A stretch of DNA of 37,439 nt from Sphingomonas montana (GCF_001956315.1 NZ_KV887138.1:1-37439); one strand, 5' to 3'; positions 16,460 to 25,817 are shown, counted from the first letter of the stretch. Notes: generated by a model not told the origin, from the sequence alone. Made by a program: numbers and translations.

Positions 16460-18085
16460 ATGGCCACCGCCATTTCCGCCAACAAGGCCGAGCTGCTCGC
16501 CATTGCCGATGCGGTCGCCAAGGAAAAGCTGATCGATCGCGAGATCGTGATCGAGGCGATGGAAGACGCCATCCAGCGCGCCGCCAGGACCCGCTACGGC
16601 GCGGAAAACGACATCCGCGCCAAGATCGACACCAAGGGCGGCGATCTGCGGCTCTGGCGCGTGGTCGAGGTGGTCGAGGCGGTCGAGGATTATTTCAAGC
16701 AGGTCAGCGTCGCCGATGCGCAGAAGCTGCAGGCCGGTGCCGTCGTCGGCGACTATATCGTCGATCCGCTGCCGAATATCGAATTCGGCCGCATCGCGGC
16801 ACAGGCCGCCAAGCAGGTCATCTTCCAGAAGGTGCGCGATGCCGAGCGCGACCGCCAGTATGAAGAGTTCAAGGACCGCGCGGGCGAAATCATCACCGGC
16901 GTCGTCAAGCGCGTCGAGTTCGGCCATGTCGTCGTCGACCTGGGCCGCGCCGAGGGCGTCGTGCGCCGCGATGCGCAGATCCCGCGCGAAGTCGTCCGCG
17001 TCGGCGACCGGATCCGTTCGCTGATCCTGCGCGTCGCCCGCGAAACGCGTGGTCCGCAGATCTTCCTGAGCCGCGCGCATCCCGATTTCATGAAGAAGCT
17101 GTTCGCGCAGGAAGTGCCCGAAATCTACGACGGCGTGATCGAGATCAAGGCCGCCGCACGCGATCCGGGCAGCCGCGCCAAGATCGGCGTCATCAGCCAC
17201 GATTCGTCGATCGATCCGGTCGGCGCCTGCGTCGGCATGAAGGGCAGCCGCGTGCAGGCCGTCGTGCAAGAGATGCAGGGCGAGAAGATCGACATCATCC
17301 CCTGGTCGCCCGACACCGCGACGTTCGTGGTGAACGCGTTGCAGCCGGCACAGGTCAGCCGCGTCGTGATCGACGAGGAGGACAGCCGCATCGAAGTGGT
17401 GGTGCCCGACGATCAGCTGTCGCTCGCCATCGGCCGCCGCGGCCAGAATGTGCGGCTCGCGTCGCAGCTGACCGGTTCGGCGATCGACATCATGACCGAG
17501 GCGGATGCCTCGGAGAAGCGCCAGAAGGAATTCGTCGAGAATAGCGGCCTGTTCGAGAAGGAATTGGACGTCGACGAGACGCTGGCCCAGCTGCTGGTCG
17601 CCGAGGGCTTCTCCAGCCTGGAAGAAGTCGCCTATGTCGAGGTCGACGAGATCGCCGCGATCGAGGGTTTCGACGAGGAACTGGCCGCCGAGTTGCAGAA
17701 CCGCGCGCAGGAAGCACTGGATCGTCGCGAGCAGGCCAACCGCGAAGAGCGGCAGGGCATGGGCGTCGAGGACGCGCTGGCCGACCTGCCGTACCTGACC
17801 GAGGCGATGCTGGTGACGCTGGGCAAGGCGGGCATCAAGACGCTCGACGACCTGGCCGATCTGGCGACCGACGAGCTGATCCTGAAGAAGCGCGTCGAAC
17901 CGCGCCGCCGGACGCCGAGCACCGATCCGGAGAAGAGCGGCATCCTGTCGGAATATGGCCTGACCGAAGATCAGGGCAACGAGATCATCATGGCGGCACG
18001 CGCGCACTGGTTCGAGGACGAAGCGCCTGCCGCCGAGGCTTCGGACGGAGCGCCCGCGAACACCGCCGTGGAGGACGACGCCTGA
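16460..18085 (+). CDS. nusA: Transcription elongation/termination factor NusA
   Basis: A 541-residue NusA. Visible parts are the N-terminal RNA-polymerase-binding domain (1-135), S1 domain (about 143-207), KH1 (VGMKGSRVQAVVQEMQGEKIDII, about 258-280), KH2 (LAIGRRGQNVRLAS, 322-335) and two C-terminal acidic helix-hairpin-helix repeats (about 365-425 and 440-520). It binds RNA polymerase and nascent RNA, modulating pausing, termination and antitermination. A short acidic, Ala/Glu-rich tail ends the protein. Its TGA overlaps the ATG of the next gene by one base (TGATG), indicating coupling. Identification is secure. Confidence 0.97.
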   Translation: MATAISANKAELLAIADAVAKEKLIDREIVIEAMEDAIQRAARTRYGAENDIRAKIDTKGGDLRLWRVVEVVEAVEDYFKQVSVADAQKLQAGAVVGDYIVDPLPNIEFGRIAAQAAKQVIFQKVRDAERDRQYEEFKDRAGEIITGVVKRVEFGHVVVDLGRAEGVVRRDAQIPREVVRVGDRIRSLILRVARETRGPQIFLSRAHPDFMKKLFAQEVPEIYDGVIEIKAAARDPGSRAKIGVISHDSSIDPVGACVGMKGSRVQAVVQEMQGEKIDIIPWSPDTATFVVNALQPAQVSRVVIDEEDSRIEVVVPDDQLSLAIGRRGQNVRLASQLTGSAIDIMTEADASEKRQKEFVENSGLFEKELDVDETLAQLLVAEGFSSLEEVAYVEVDEIAAIEGFDEELAAELQNRAQEALDRREQANREERQGMGVEDALADLPYLTEAMLVTLGKAGIKTLDDLADLATDELILKKRVEPRRRTPSTDPEKSGILSEYGLTEDQGNEIIMAARAHWFEDEAPAAEASDGAPANTAVEDDA

Positions 18086-18306
18086 TGCCGTTCGTCGACA
18101 TCAAGGTCGCCGGGCCGCTGACCACCGAGCAGAAGCGCGGGCTGGTCGAGGACGTGACGCGTTCGCTGGTTGAGCGTTGCGGCAAGAACCCGGCGACGAC
18201 GCACATCGTCATCACCGAAGTCGAGACCGAGAATTGGGGCAACAACGCCATGCTCGTCATGGATCGCCAGCCGCGGGAGGACGCAACCGCGGATGTCCCA
18301 CGATGA
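18085..18306 (+). CDS. 4-oxalocrotonate tautomerase-like small enzyme
   Basis: A 73-residue protein starting MPFVDIKVAG. After removal of Met the mature protein would begin with Pro, the catalytic general base of the tautomerase superfamily. LTTEQKRGLVEDVTRSLVERCGKNPATTHIVITEVETENWG matches 4-OT subunits, including the helix after LTTEQK and the THIVITEV strand. 4-OT enzymes isomerise unsaturated keto acids in aromatic meta-cleavage pathways, but no catabolic gene is nearby. It begins at the TGATG junction with nusA and overlaps ylxR by 14 nt, so it is translated as part of the nusA-infB operon. Superfamily assignment is strong; the substrate and the reason for this location are unknown. Confidence 0.88.
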   Translation: MPFVDIKVAGPLTTEQKRGLVEDVTRSLVERCGKNPATTHIVITEVETENWGNNAMLVMDRQPREDATADVPR

Positions 18307-19114
18307 TCACCCCGAGTTCGTAACCGCTGCAACCGCGTCCCCGCCAGAAACGGCGGCGGACCTGCATGCACTGTCACCCATCGCGGAATCGGCGTCCGGT
18401 AACCCGGACCTTGAGCCCGAAGAAGACACCAAGACCAACAAGCACGACCCCGAGCGGCGTTGCATCCTGTCGGGTGTGCGGGCGTCGCGCGACAGGCTGA
18501 TCCGGCTCGCGCTCGGTCCCGACGGGACGATCGCACCGGACGTGCGCGCCCGTGCGCCGGGTCGTGGGGCGTGGATTGGCGTGGACCGGGCGACGCTGGA
18601 AACGGCGCAGGCCAAGGGCAAGCTGAAGGGTGCGCTGTACCGCGCGTTCAAGACGCAGGCGCTCACCATCCCGGCCGACCTGCCCGAACGGATCGCCGCG
18701 GCGCTGCAACGCGACGCGCTCGACCGGCTGGGGCTGGAGGCGCGGTCCGGCACGCTGCTAACCGGATCGGACAAGATCAGCGACAGCGCACGCAAGGGCG
18801 TTGTCACCCTGCTGATCCACGCCGCGGACGCCGGCACCGACGGCAACCGCAAACTCGACCAGGCGCTCCGCGTCGGGCGCGGGGTGGAAGGCAGCGATCT
18901 GCGCGGGGTGGTAATCCCGGCGGAACGGGCCATATTGTCGATGGCGCTGGGCCGCGAAAATGTGGTACATATTGCGCTGATAACGCCGGCTGCTGCCGCG
19001 CGAGTCACGCAGGCGCTGGATCGCTGGCGTGATTTTATCGGACGAGAATGGGCGATTGTGCCTTGCGACACTGCTTCGCAAGGCCCTTCCCCGCTGAATA
19101 TCGAAGGGTTTTGA
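18293..19114 (+). CDS. ylxR: YlxR-family RNA-binding protein fused to an L7Ae-like domain
   Basis: A 273-residue protein. A low-complexity acidic N-terminus (about 1-48) precedes the YlxR/DUF448 domain: PERRCILSGVRASRDRLIRLALGPDGTIAPDVRARAPGRGAWI with the GRGAW nucleic-acid-binding loop. The C-terminal half (about 165-255) looks like an L7Ae/L30e-type RNA-binding domain (KGVVTLLIHAADAG...NVVHIALITPAAAARV). The fusion is usual in alphaproteobacteria, while Firmicutes have YlxR and YlxQ as separate neighbours. ATG 18293 has GGGAGG upstream and overlaps the tautomerase end by 14 nt. Place between nusA and infB is the expected one. Molecular role is poorly known: RNA and nucleoid binding have been reported for YlxR. 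Confidence 0.9.
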   Translation: MSHDDHPEFVTAATASPPETAADLHALSPIAESASGNPDLEPEEDTKTNKHDPERRCILSGVRASRDRLIRLALGPDGTIAPDVRARAPGRGAWIGVDRATLETAQAKGKLKGALYRAFKTQALTIPADLPERIAAALQRDALDRLGLEARSGTLLTGSDKISDSARKGVVTLLIHAADAGTDGNRKLDQALRVGRGVEGSDLRGVVIPAERAILSMALGRENVVHIALITPAAAARVTQALDRWRDFIGREWAIVPCDTASQGPSPLNIEGF

Positions 19115-19121
19115 CGACCAT

Positions 19122-21953
19122 ATGAGCGACAACGAAAAGCCGAAGCTTGGCATGCGCGCACCGCTGGGTGTCCGGCGCACGGTCGAGACGGGCAAGGTGA
19201 AGCAGAGCTTCAGCCATGGCCGGTCGAACACCGTGGTGGTGGAAGTCAAGAAGGCCCGCATGTTCCGCAAGCCCGGCGAGGCGGAGGCAGCCCCGATCGA
19301 GCAGGCGGCGCCCGAACCCGTCGCCGCGCCTGAAGTCGTGGCCGCGCCCGTCGCGCCGGCGCCGGCCCCCGTTTCGGCACCTGTCGCCGAAGCGCCCGTC
19401 GCGCCGGCCGCACCCGTCACGGAGTCCGCTCCGGCTCCGGCCGCACCCCCGGCAGCGGCTTTCCCGCCGCCCCGGGGTTTCACGCCCGTGCCCAAGTTCG
19501 TGCCGACGCCCCCCCCGGCGCCGGCACCCGCCCCGGTGGCGGAAGCCGCGCCCGAGCCGGCGCGTGTCGCCACGCCGGAACCGACCCCTGCGCCTGTCGC
19601 CGGCCCACGGCCCGTCGCGGCGACACCGCGTCGTGCCCCTGCCCCGGTGCGCACCCCGGCCCGGCAGGCGGCACCTGCGCGCAATGCCGGCAATGATTTG
19701 CTCAGCCGCCAGGAACGGCAGGCCAAGCTGCTGCGCGAAGCGGAAGAAGCCCGCATGGCCGCGCTGGAGGAAGCGCGCCGCCGTGAGGACCGGCTGCGTG
19801 CCGAAGCCATCGAGGCCGAGAAGCGCCGCGTCGAGCAGAACAAGCTTGCCGCCGAAAATCCAGCGGCCGAGGTCGTTGCAGCGGCACCTAGCGCTGTCGC
19901 GCCTGCCCCTGTCGCCGCAACGGGTGGCGCGCCCGCAGGCGAAGCCGCGCAGGCCGAAGCCGGTGCCGACGGTCGTTTCCCGCCGCCGCGTCGCTTCACG
20001 CCGCTGCCGACCGCTCCGCGTCCGGCAGCAAAGCCCGTGTCGCGCGAAAAGAATGCCGACGAGCGTCGCCAGTCGGGCAAGCTGACCGTCACGCGCGCGC
20101 TGGACGATGGCGCCAGCGCCCGCACCCGCTCGCTCGCCGCGCTGAAGCGTAGCCGCGAAAAGGCCAAGGGGTCGGGCAACAGCGGTCCGTCGATCAAGCA
20201 GGTGCGCGACGTGAACGTGCCGGAAGCGATCACCGTGCAGGAACTGGCGAACCGCATGGCGGAACGCGGGGCCGACCTGGTCAAGGCGCTGTTCAAGATG
20301 GGCATGCCTGTCACGATCACGCAGACGATCGATCAGGACACGGCGGAGCTGCTGGTCACCGAGTTCGGCCACAACATCAACCGCGTGTCGGACAGCGACA
20401 TCGACCTGACGAGTCACGAGGAAGTCGATTCCGACGATACGCAGGTCACGCGTCCGCCGGTCGTCACGATCATGGGCCATGTCGATCACGGCAAGACCTC
20501 GCTGCTCGACGCGCTGCGTGGTGCGAATGTCGCATCGGGCGAAGCCGGCGGGATCACCCAGCATATCGGCGCCTATCAGGTGACCGTGAAGTCGGGGAAC
20601 AAGATCACGTTCCTCGACACGCCGGGCCATGAAGCGTTCAGCGACATGCGCGCGCGCGGCGCCAACATCACCGACATCGTCGTGCTGGTGGTCGCGGGCG
20701 ACGACGGCATGCGGCCGCAGACGATCGAGGCGATCAGCCATGTCCGCGCCGCGGGCGTGCCGATGATCGTGGCGATCAACAAGATGGACAAGCCCGGTTC
20801 GGATGCGTCCAAGATCCGCCAGGCGCTGTTGCAATATGACGTTCAGGTCGAGGAGATGGGCGGCGACGTCCAGGACGTGGAGGTTTCCGCGACCAAGAAG
20901 ACCGGTCTGGAGGAGCTGATCGACAAGATCGAGCTGCAGGCCGATCTGCTCGAACTGCGCGCCAACCCGGATCGTCCGGCCGAGGGCACCGTGGTGGAAG
21001 CGACGCTGGACAAGGGCCGCGGTGCGGTCGCCACGATCCTGATCGGGCGCGGCACGCTGCGCGTCGGCGACATCTTCGTTGTCGGTGCCGAAAGCGGCAA
21101 GGTCCGCGCGCTGATCGACGACAAGGGCAAGAATGTGAAGCTCGCGCTTCCGTCGATGCCAGTCCAGGTGTTGGGTCTTACCGGTGTGCCGTCGGCGGGC
21201 GATCCGCTGTCGGTCGTCGAGAACGAGGCACGTGCCCGCGAGGTCGCGGATTACCGTGCCAGCGTGATCCAGCAGAAGCGGACCACGTCGGCCCCCGCCA
21301 ATCTGGAAACGATGTTCTCGGCACTGCGCGAGAAGCAGGCGCAGCAGTTCCCGCTGGTCGTCAAGGCGGATGCGCAGGGCTCGGTCGAGGCGATCGTGGC
21401 ATCGCTCAACAAGATCTCGACCGATCTCATCCAGGTTCGGATCCTGCATTCGGGCGTGGGTGGCATCACCGAAAGCGACGTGTCGCTGGCGGCGGCATCG
21501 CGTGCCCCGATCATCGGGTTCAACGTGCGTGCGAACAGCAAGGCCCGCGAACTGTCGACGCGGGACGGCGTGGCGTTGAAATATTACGACGTCATCTATG
21601 ACCTTCTGGACGAAATCCGCGCCGCGATGGCCGGTCAGCTCGGGCCGGAATATCTGGAACACGTCGTCGGCCGTGCCGAAATTCGCGAGGTCTTCTCCGC
21701 GGGCAAGCATGGCAAGGCCGCGGGTCTGCTCGTGGTCGAAGGCTATATCCGCCAGAAGCTGCGTGCCCGCGTGCTGCGCGACGACGTCATCATCTACAAC
21801 GGGTCGATCTCGTCGCTCCGCCGGTTCAAGGACGATGTGCCGGAAGTGCGCGCCGGGCTGGAGTGCGGCATCACCATCGAAGGGTCGACCGATATCAAGG
21901 CCGGTGACATCGTCGAGACGTTCGAGGTCGAGGAGCGCGAGCGCACGCTTTAA
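19122..21953 (+). CDS. infB: Translation initiation factor IF-2
   Basis: A 943-residue IF-2. A long Ala/Pro-rich N-terminal extension with a charged coiled coil (about 190-250) precedes the IF2_N motif ([29 protein letters not shown], near 365-395) and the GTPase domain. G1 GHVDHGKT is at 452-459, G3 DTPGH at 499-503 and G4 NKMD at 553-556. Domains II to IV follow, ending with the fMet-tRNA-binding C2 domain ([18 protein letters not shown]...EER). IF-2 places initiator tRNA on the 30S subunit and drives subunit joining. The gene starts 7 bp after ylxR. The Pro/Ala tract about 50-190 is probably disordered and expected to vary quickly among relatives. Confidence 0.97.
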   Translation: MSDNEKPKLGMRAPLGVRRTVETGKVKQSFSHGRSNTVVVEVKKARMFRKPGEAEAAPIEQAAPEPVAAPEVVAAPVAPAPAPVSAPVAEAPVAPAAPVTESAPAPAAPPAAAFPPPRGFTPVPKFVPTPPPAPAPAPVAEAAPEPARVATPEPTPAPVAGPRPVAATPRRAPAPVRTPARQAAPARNAGNDLLSRQERQAKLLREAEEARMAALEEARRREDRLRAEAIEAEKRRVEQNKLAAENPAAEVVAAAPSAVAPAPVAATGGAPAGEAAQAEAGADGRFPPPRRFTPLPTAPRPAAKPVSREKNADERRQSGKLTVTRALDDGASARTRSLAALKRSREKAKGSGNSGPSIKQVRDVNVPEAITVQELANRMAERGADLVKALFKMGMPVTITQTIDQDTAELLVTEFGHNINRVSDSDIDLTSHEEVDSDDTQVTRPPVVTIMGHVDHGKTSLLDALRGANVASGEAGGITQHIGAYQVTVKSGNKITFLDTPGHEAFSDMRARGANITDIVVLVVAGDDGMRPQTIEAISHVRAAGVPMIVAINKMDKPGSDASKIRQALLQYDVQVEEMGGDVQDVEVSATKKTGLEELIDKIELQADLLELRANPDRPAEGTVVEATLDKGRGAVATILIGRGTLRVGDIFVVGAESGKVRALIDDKGKNVKLALPSMPVQVLGLTGVPSAGDPLSVVENEARAREVADYRASVIQQKRTTSAPANLETMFSALREKQAQQFPLVVKADAQGSVEAIVASLNKISTDLIQVRILHSGVGGITESDVSLAAASRAPIIGFNVRANSKARELSTRDGVALKYYDVIYDLLDEIRAAMAGQLGPEYLEHVVGRAEIREVFSAGKHGKAAGLLVVEGYIRQKLRARVLRDDVIIYNGSISSLRRFKDDVPEVRAGLECGITIEGSTDIKAGDIVETFEVEERERTL

Positions 21954-21968
21954 GCGGGCCTGTCTGGT

Positions 21969-21998
21969 CCGTCATCCCGGCGGAAGCCGGGATGACGG
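21969..21998. repeat. CATCCCGGC palindrome after infB
   Basis: Thirteen perfect base pairs (CCGTCATCCCGGC / GCCGGGATGACGG) with a GGAA loop, 15 bp after the infB stop. It belongs to the common alphaproteobacterial GTCATCCCGG class. With no T-run it is likely an mRNA-processing or stability element inside the operon rather than a terminator. Confidence 0.75.
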
Positions 21999-22026
21999 TG
22001 GGAGAGCGTTCAACTAGACGGTTGGG

Positions 22027-22146
22027 ATGCGCGAGATCGATCCCGTCACCCTCCTTGCCCGGATCGCCTTCGCCCCCTTCCATCTGCTGTTCAGCGGCGT
22101 CATGATTGTGCTGACGCTGCTGATGCCCCCGCGCCGCCACGACTGA
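22027..22146 (+). CDS. Tiny single-pass membrane protein candidate (39 aa)
   Basis: ATG 22027 to TGA 22146 encodes MREIDPVTLLARIAFAPFHL followed by a hydrophobic stretch and a PPRRHD tail. One membrane helix is predicted from about residue 10 to 34. Nearly all third codon positions are G or C, as in neighbouring real genes, and the ORF ends 12 bp before rbfA, filling the gap neatly. The ribosome site is poor (GGTTGGG). No family recognised; coding status is inferred from codon usage and position. Confidence 0.5.
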   Translation: MREIDPVTLLARIAFAPFHLLFSGVMIVLTLLMPPRRHD

Positions 22147-22158
22147 ACGGAGCCATCC

Positions 22159-22551
22159 ATGCGCCCCACCGAAACATCCGAAGGCCGGTCGGTCCGGGCA
22201 CTCCGCGTGGGCGAACAGACCCGCCATGCGCTGTCCGACGTGCTCATGCGCGGCGACGTGCATGACGAAGTGCTGACCAAGCACAGCATCTCGGTGACCG
22301 AAGTCCGCATGTCCCCCGACCTGCGCCACGCTACCGCCTTCGTGAAGACCCTGGGCGAGGCGGACGAGGCAGTGATCCTGAAAGCGCTGCGCACCAACAC
22401 CGCTTATCTACAAAGCGAAGTCGCGCGCCGGGTCAACGCCCGTTTCGCGGCCAAGCTGAAATTCCTGTCGGACGAGAGCTTCGACGAAGGCACCCACATC
22501 GACGCACTTCTTCGCGACCCACGCGTCGCCCGCGACCTGGGCTCCGATTGA
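22159..22551 (+). CDS. rbfA: 30S ribosome-binding factor RbfA
   Basis: A 130-residue KH-like cold-shock ribosome assembly factor. Typical parts are [43 protein letters not shown] and the [29 protein letters not shown]-terminal block. It acts on the 5' helix of 16S rRNA during 30S maturation. ATG 22159 with GGAG upstream. Its usual partner truB appears only about 1.8 kb further on because a toxin-antitoxin pair, tdk and an acetyltransferase gene lie between. Confidence 0.95.
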   Translation: MRPTETSEGRSVRALRVGEQTRHALSDVLMRGDVHDEVLTKHSISVTEVRMSPDLRHATAFVKTLGEADEAVILKALRTNTAYLQSEVARRVNARFAAKLKFLSDESFDEGTHIDALLRDPRVARDLGSD

Positions 22552-22582
22552 CCGGTCAGCCGGTAAAACGTATCTCACCGCG

Positions 22583-22873
22583 ATGAACGCACACACGATC
22601 TTGTCGGCAAAGGGCCAGGTCGTTATCCCAAAAGATATCCGGGACCGGCTCGGGCTTGTTCCGGGCGAGCAATTGACCGTTACCGAAATGGCCGAAGGTG
22701 TTTTTCTGAAAGCCACGTCACGCAAGGCGGGGCGATCCTTCGACGAGATCGAGGCGGAGTTGCAAGCGCTGATCCAGTATGATGGCTCCCCGGTGTCGAT
22801 CGAGGACATGAACGTTGGCATTGCCAGGGCGGCGGCGGACAGCGCAGCACGGAGGGATTGTGCGGGCCGTTGA
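22583..22873 (+). CDS. vapB: AbrB/VapB-type antitoxin
   Basis: A 96-residue protein with an N-terminal SpoVT/AbrB swapped-hairpin DNA-binding domain (ILSAKGQVVIPKDIRDRLGLVPGEQLTVTEMAEGVFL) and a C-terminal part that would wrap the toxin. It represses its own operon and neutralises the adjacent PIN ribonuclease. Starts 31 bp after rbfA with no strong ribosome site, and overlaps vapC by 14 nt. Together with vapC this is a complete type II module. Assignment by domain and neighbour is firm. Confidence 0.9.
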   Translation: MNAHTILSAKGQVVIPKDIRDRLGLVPGEQLTVTEMAEGVFLKATSRKAGRSFDEIEAELQALIQYDGSPVSIEDMNVGIARAAADSAARRDCAGR

Positions 22874-23255
22874 TACGAACGTCCTCGCGCGCTTCCTGCT
22901 TCGCGACGATCCTGCCCAATATGCCATCGCCCGCAATATCGTCCGCGGCGATATACTCGTGCCGGCGACCGTTCTGGTTGAATTGAGCTGGCTTTTGCTA
23001 TCGACAATCCGCCTCCCCCGCCTGGTCGTGCATACCGCCCTCCTCGGGCTGGTCGATATGACGAACGTGCATATGGTGGACGAGCCGCTGATACGGTGGG
23101 CTTTGGCGCGGTTCGCAGACGGGGCGGATTTCGCGGACACGGTTCATATGGCGGTCGCGCGTGACGCGACAAGCTTCCTGACTTTCGACCATGGCCTTGC
23201 GGAGCGTGCCGGAAGCGATGCCCCCCTGCCCGTCGAAATCCTGGACGCCTCCTGA
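22860..23255 (+). CDS. vapC: VapC-type PIN-domain ribonuclease toxin
   Basis: A 131-residue PIN protein. Acidic active-site residues are in place: Asp5 ([11 protein letters not shown]), Glu41 (ATVLVELSW), Asp90/Asp93 ([10 protein letters not shown]) and Asp110 (LTFDHGL). VapC toxins cleave tRNA or rRNA at defined sites. GTG 22860 is chosen because GGAGGG lies directly upstream and it puts VDTNVL at residue 4 as usual; upstream in-frame codons overlap vapB more. The TGA stop overlaps the tdk ATG (TGATG), so the toxin gene is physically coupled to a nucleotide salvage gene. The active site looks intact. Confidence 0.9.
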   Translation: MRAVDTNVLARFLLRDDPAQYAIARNIVRGDILVPATVLVELSWLLLSTIRLPRLVVHTALLGLVDMTNVHMVDEPLIRWALARFADGADFADTVHMAVARDATSFLTFDHGLAERAGSDAPLPVEILDAS

Positions 23256-23836
23256 TGGCCAAGCTCTATTTCTACTATGCGTCGATGAATGCCGGCAAGT
23301 CGACCATCCTGTTGCAGTCGAGCTTCAACTATCGGGAGCGCGGGCTGAACACGATGCTGTTCACCGCAGCGCTCGACGATCGCTATGCGGCGGGGACCAT
23401 CACGTCGCGGATCGGGCTTTCCGCGCCGGCGACACCGTTCAACCGCGATACAGCGATCCGAGCCTGTGTCGAGGCGCAGCACGCCGTCACGCCGCTCGCC
23501 TGCGTGCTGGTCGACGAGGCGCAGTTCCTGACGCGCGCCCAGGTGCTGGAACTGGCGCAGGTCTGCGACGAGGTCGGGATACCGGTGCTGGCGTACGGCC
23601 TGCGCACCGATTTCCGCGGGGAATTGTTCGAGGGCAGCGCGCACCTGCTGGCGCTGGCGGACACGCTGACCGAGATCAAGGCGATCTGCGCGTGCGGCCG
23701 CAAGGCCACGATGAACCTGCGGGTCGATGCGGGCGGGCGCGGCGTGCGCGAGGGCGACCAGACCGAGATTGGCGGGAACGACCGCTATGTCGCCCTGTGC
23801 CGTCGACATCATATGGAACAGAGCCGTGGCGGGTGA
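23255..23836 (+). CDS. tdk: Thymidine kinase (class II)
   Basis: A 193-residue TK1-type enzyme phosphorylating thymidine to dTMP with ATP. P-loop SMNAGKST (10-17), catalytic Glu88 in [10 protein letters not shown], and a structural zinc site from Cys145, Cys147 (ICACG) and Cys182/His185 (LCRRHH). The lasso region with [11 protein letters not shown] precedes. ATG overlaps the vapC stop by one base. It lies in the rbfA-truB interval, downstream of the toxin gene. The end overlaps the acetyltransferase gene by 11 nt if its GTG start is right. Identification is secure. Confidence 0.95.
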   Translation: MAKLYFYYASMNAGKSTILLQSSFNYRERGLNTMLFTAALDDRYAAGTITSRIGLSAPATPFNRDTAIRACVEAQHAVTPLACVLVDEAQFLTRAQVLELAQVCDEVGIPVLAYGLRTDFRGELFEGSAHLLALADTLTEIKAICACGRKATMNLRVDAGGRGVREGDQTEIGGNDRYVALCRRHHMEQSRGG

Positions 23837-24374
23837 CGTCGCACGGCTGGTCGCGTCGATCGATGCGCCGGGGCTGCACCTGGAACAGCTGGGCGATGCG
23901 CACCGCGAAAGGTTGGGCGCGCTGTGTCCCGCGGACGATCCGGTCTGGGAGATTTACCCCACTTCCTACGCGCCTGACCGATTCGATGCGAGTTTCGCGG
24001 CCATGCGCGCCGATCCTAACCGGCGTCCGTTCGCGCTGTTCGCCTGCGGCGTCATGGTGGGCATGTCCGGCTACCTCAACATCGATCCGACCAACCGCGT
24101 GGTCGAAATCGGCGGCACCTACCTGACGCCCGCGGCACGTGGAACCGGGCTGAACCGGTCGATCAAGCTGCTGCTGATCGATCGTGCGATCGATGCCGGG
24201 TTCGACCGGATCGAGTTCCGCATCGACGTGCGCAACGGACGCTCGATCGCGGCGGTGGAAAAGCTCGGCGCGGTGCGCGAAGGCGTGCTGCGCCGGCAAC
24301 GCGTTACCTGGACCGGCCATGTCCGCGATACCGTCGTTTATTCGATCCTCGCGAATGAGTGGCTCCCCAAGTGA
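23826..24374 (+). CDS. GNAT-family N-acetyltransferase (RimJ/RimL-like)
   Basis: A protein of about 182 residues of the RimJ/RimL-type GNAT group. [18 protein letters not shown] resembles the first strand, [29 protein letters not shown] holds the acetyl-CoA pyrophosphate loop (RGTGLN), and [28 protein letters not shown] matches the conserved NxxSxxxxEKLGxxxEG block. The start is uncertain: GTG 23826 gives an 11-nt overlap with tdk, ATG 23787 would overlap by 50. Substrate is unknown; relatives acetylate ribosomal proteins or small molecules. The stop overlaps the chosen truB start (GTGA). Confidence 0.85.
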   Translation: MAGDVARLVASIDAPGLHLEQLGDAHRERLGALCPADDPVWEIYPTSYAPDRFDASFAAMRADPNRRPFALFACGVMVGMSGYLNIDPTNRVVEIGGTYLTPAARGTGLNRSIKLLLIDRAIDAGFDRIEFRIDVRNGRSIAAVEKLGAVREGVLRRQRVTWTGHVRDTVVYSILANEWLPK

Positions 24375-25300
24375 ACGGCTGGCTGGTGATCGACAAGCCG
24401 CTCGGCCCCGGATCGACACAGATCGTATCGGCGGTGAAGCGCGCGCTGCGCAGCGGCGGCTATGCAAAGGTGAAGGTGGGCCATGGCGGCACGCTCGATC
24501 CGCTGGCGACGGGCGTGCTGCCGATCGCGCTTGGCGAGGCGACGAAGCTGGCCGGGCGGATGCTCGATGCGGACAAGGCGTATGACTTCACCATCGCCTT
24601 CGGTGCGGCAACCGATACGATCGATCTCGAGGGCAAGGTGGTCGCGACGTCCAACGTGCGGCCGACCTTGGTCGAGCTGCTGGGCGTGCTGCCGCGCTTC
24701 ACCGGTCCGATCGAACAAGTGCCGCCGGCCTATAGCGCGATCAAGATCGACGGGGAACGCGCCTATGATCGCGCGCGCGCGGGCGAGACGTTCGAGATCA
24801 AGATGCGGGGCGTGACGGTGCATGCGCTTGAGGTAGTGCCCGATGCGGCGGGTGCCCACCGGGCGGGCGACACGCTGTCGGAGATCACCCTTACCGCGCG
24901 GGTGTCGAAAGGCACCTATATCCGCAGCCTCGCGCGCGACATAGCCGAGGCGCTCGGCACGGTCGGGCATGTCACGATGCTGAGGCGGACGAAGGCGGGG
25001 CCGTTCGTGCTCGGTCAGGCGATATCGCTGGACAAACTGGCCAATCTGGGACAGGACCGCACCGTGCATCATGCACTCCTGCCGTTGACGGCGGGGCTGG
25101 ACGACATCCCGGCCTTTTCCGTCACCCCCGATCAGGCAGGTGCGCTCCGCCAGGGGCGCAAGCTGATCGGGATCGCCGTACCACCCGGCCTGCACCTCGC
25201 GCTCGACGCCGGCACCCCTGTGGCGCTGGTCGAACAGGGCGAGAGCGGAGTACGGGTCGTGCGCGGTTTTAATTTAGTCGATGTCGAGGACATAGCATGA
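24371..25300 (+). CDS. truB: tRNA pseudouridine-55 synthase TruB
   Basis: A 309-residue Tru[23 protein letters not shown] starts the protein in the usual way, catalytic Asp43 is in [14 protein letters not shown], and [15 protein letters not shown] plus [19 protein letters not shown] are family blocks. A C-terminal PUA-like domain follows. It makes pseudouridine 55 in the T-loop of tRNAs. GTG 24371 is selected since it makes a GTGA overlap with the preceding gene; GTG 24359 would add four residues. The stop overlaps rpsO (ATGA). Confidence 0.95.
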   Translation: MNGWLVIDKPLGPGSTQIVSAVKRALRSGGYAKVKVGHGGTLDPLATGVLPIALGEATKLAGRMLDADKAYDFTIAFGAATDTIDLEGKVVATSNVRPTLVELLGVLPRFTGPIEQVPPAYSAIKIDGERAYDRARAGETFEIKMRGVTVHALEVVPDAAGAHRAGDTLSEITLTARVSKGTYIRSLARDIAEALGTVGHVTMLRRTKAGPFVLGQAISLDKLANLGQDRTVHHALLPLTAGLDDIPAFSVTPDQAGALRQGRKLIGIAVPPGLHLALDAGTPVALVEQGESGVRVVRGFNLVDVEDIA

Positions 25301-25566
25301 CGATCACCGCAGAACGCAAGACCGCCCTTATCGCCGAACATGGCCGCAGCGAAGGCGACACGGGCAGCCCCGAGGTCCAGATCTCGATCCTGACCGAGCG
25401 GATCGTCAACCTGACCGAGCATTTCAAGGGCCACGCGAAGGACAACCACTCCCGCCGCGGCCTGCTGATGATGGTGAACAACCGTCGCAGCCTGCTCGAC
25501 TACCTGAAGAAGAAGGATGCGCAGCGCTACACCGATCTCATCGGCAAGCTCGGCCTCCGCAAGTAA
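25297..25566 (+). CDS. rpsO: 30S ribosomal protein S15
   Basis: An 89-residue S15 with all usual motifs: [56 protein letters not shown]. It binds 16S rRNA helices at the central domain and is an early assembly protein. Its ATG overlaps the truB stop by 4 nt. An intrinsic terminator follows immediately, separating it from pnp, as in many proteobacteria. Confidence 0.97.
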   Translation: MTITAERKTALIAEHGRSEGDTGSPEVQISILTERIVNLTEHFKGHAKDNHSRRGLLMMVNNRRSLLDYLKKKDAQRYTDLIGKLGLRK

Positions 25567-25570
25567 GGAA

Positions 25571-25594
25571 AAGGCGCCGAAAGGCGCCTTTTTC
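25571..25594 (+). terminator. Intrinsic terminator after rpsO
   Basis: AAGGCGCC (25571-25578), GAAA tetraloop, GGCGCCTT (25583-25590), then TTTC. Eight perfect pairs and a T-run a few bases after the rpsO stop. Confidence 0.9.
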
Positions 25595-25596
25595 AT

Positions 25597-25617
25597 ATCC
25601 CCGCGACATGCGGGGAT
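25597..25617. repeat. ATCCCCGC palindrome
   Basis: ATCCCCGC / GCGGGGAT with GACAT loop, eight perfect pairs, directly behind the rpsO terminator and followed by ATCCAGTTCC. It is of the GTCATCCCCGC intergenic repeat class. Confidence 0.6.
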
Positions 25618-25751
25618 CCAGTTCCACGGCCGATCGGAACTACCGCCTACGCGGGGTCCGGACGACCGCAGATAGGACGAACGGCAATCCGGCCATCGTC
25701 CACAGGGTGCCCCCGGGCATCCCGAACCGCGCGGGCCGGTCATCGTCCGCA

Positions 25752-25770
25752 CCGACCCAAATGGGGTCGG
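25752..25770 (+). promoter_or_regulatory. Hairpin in the pnp leader
   Basis: CCGACCC (25752-25758) pairs with GGGTCGG (25764-25770) 47 bp before the pnp start. In enterobacteria, pnp is autoregulated through an RNase III-cut leader hairpin; whether this one plays that part is only a guess by position. The gap 25618-25817 holds nothing else I recognise. Confidence 0.35.
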
Positions 25771-25817
25771 ATAGAGGCCCCGGCCGCATCGGGCGTGCCG
25801 GAACCGAAGGAAACCAG

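Noticed and set aside
19035-21710. Very long minus-strand open frame (891 codons) opposite infB
   Set aside because: It is antisense to an unmistakable IF-2 gene, Arg/His/Asp-rich as expected from high-GC shadow frames, and without any recognisable domain.
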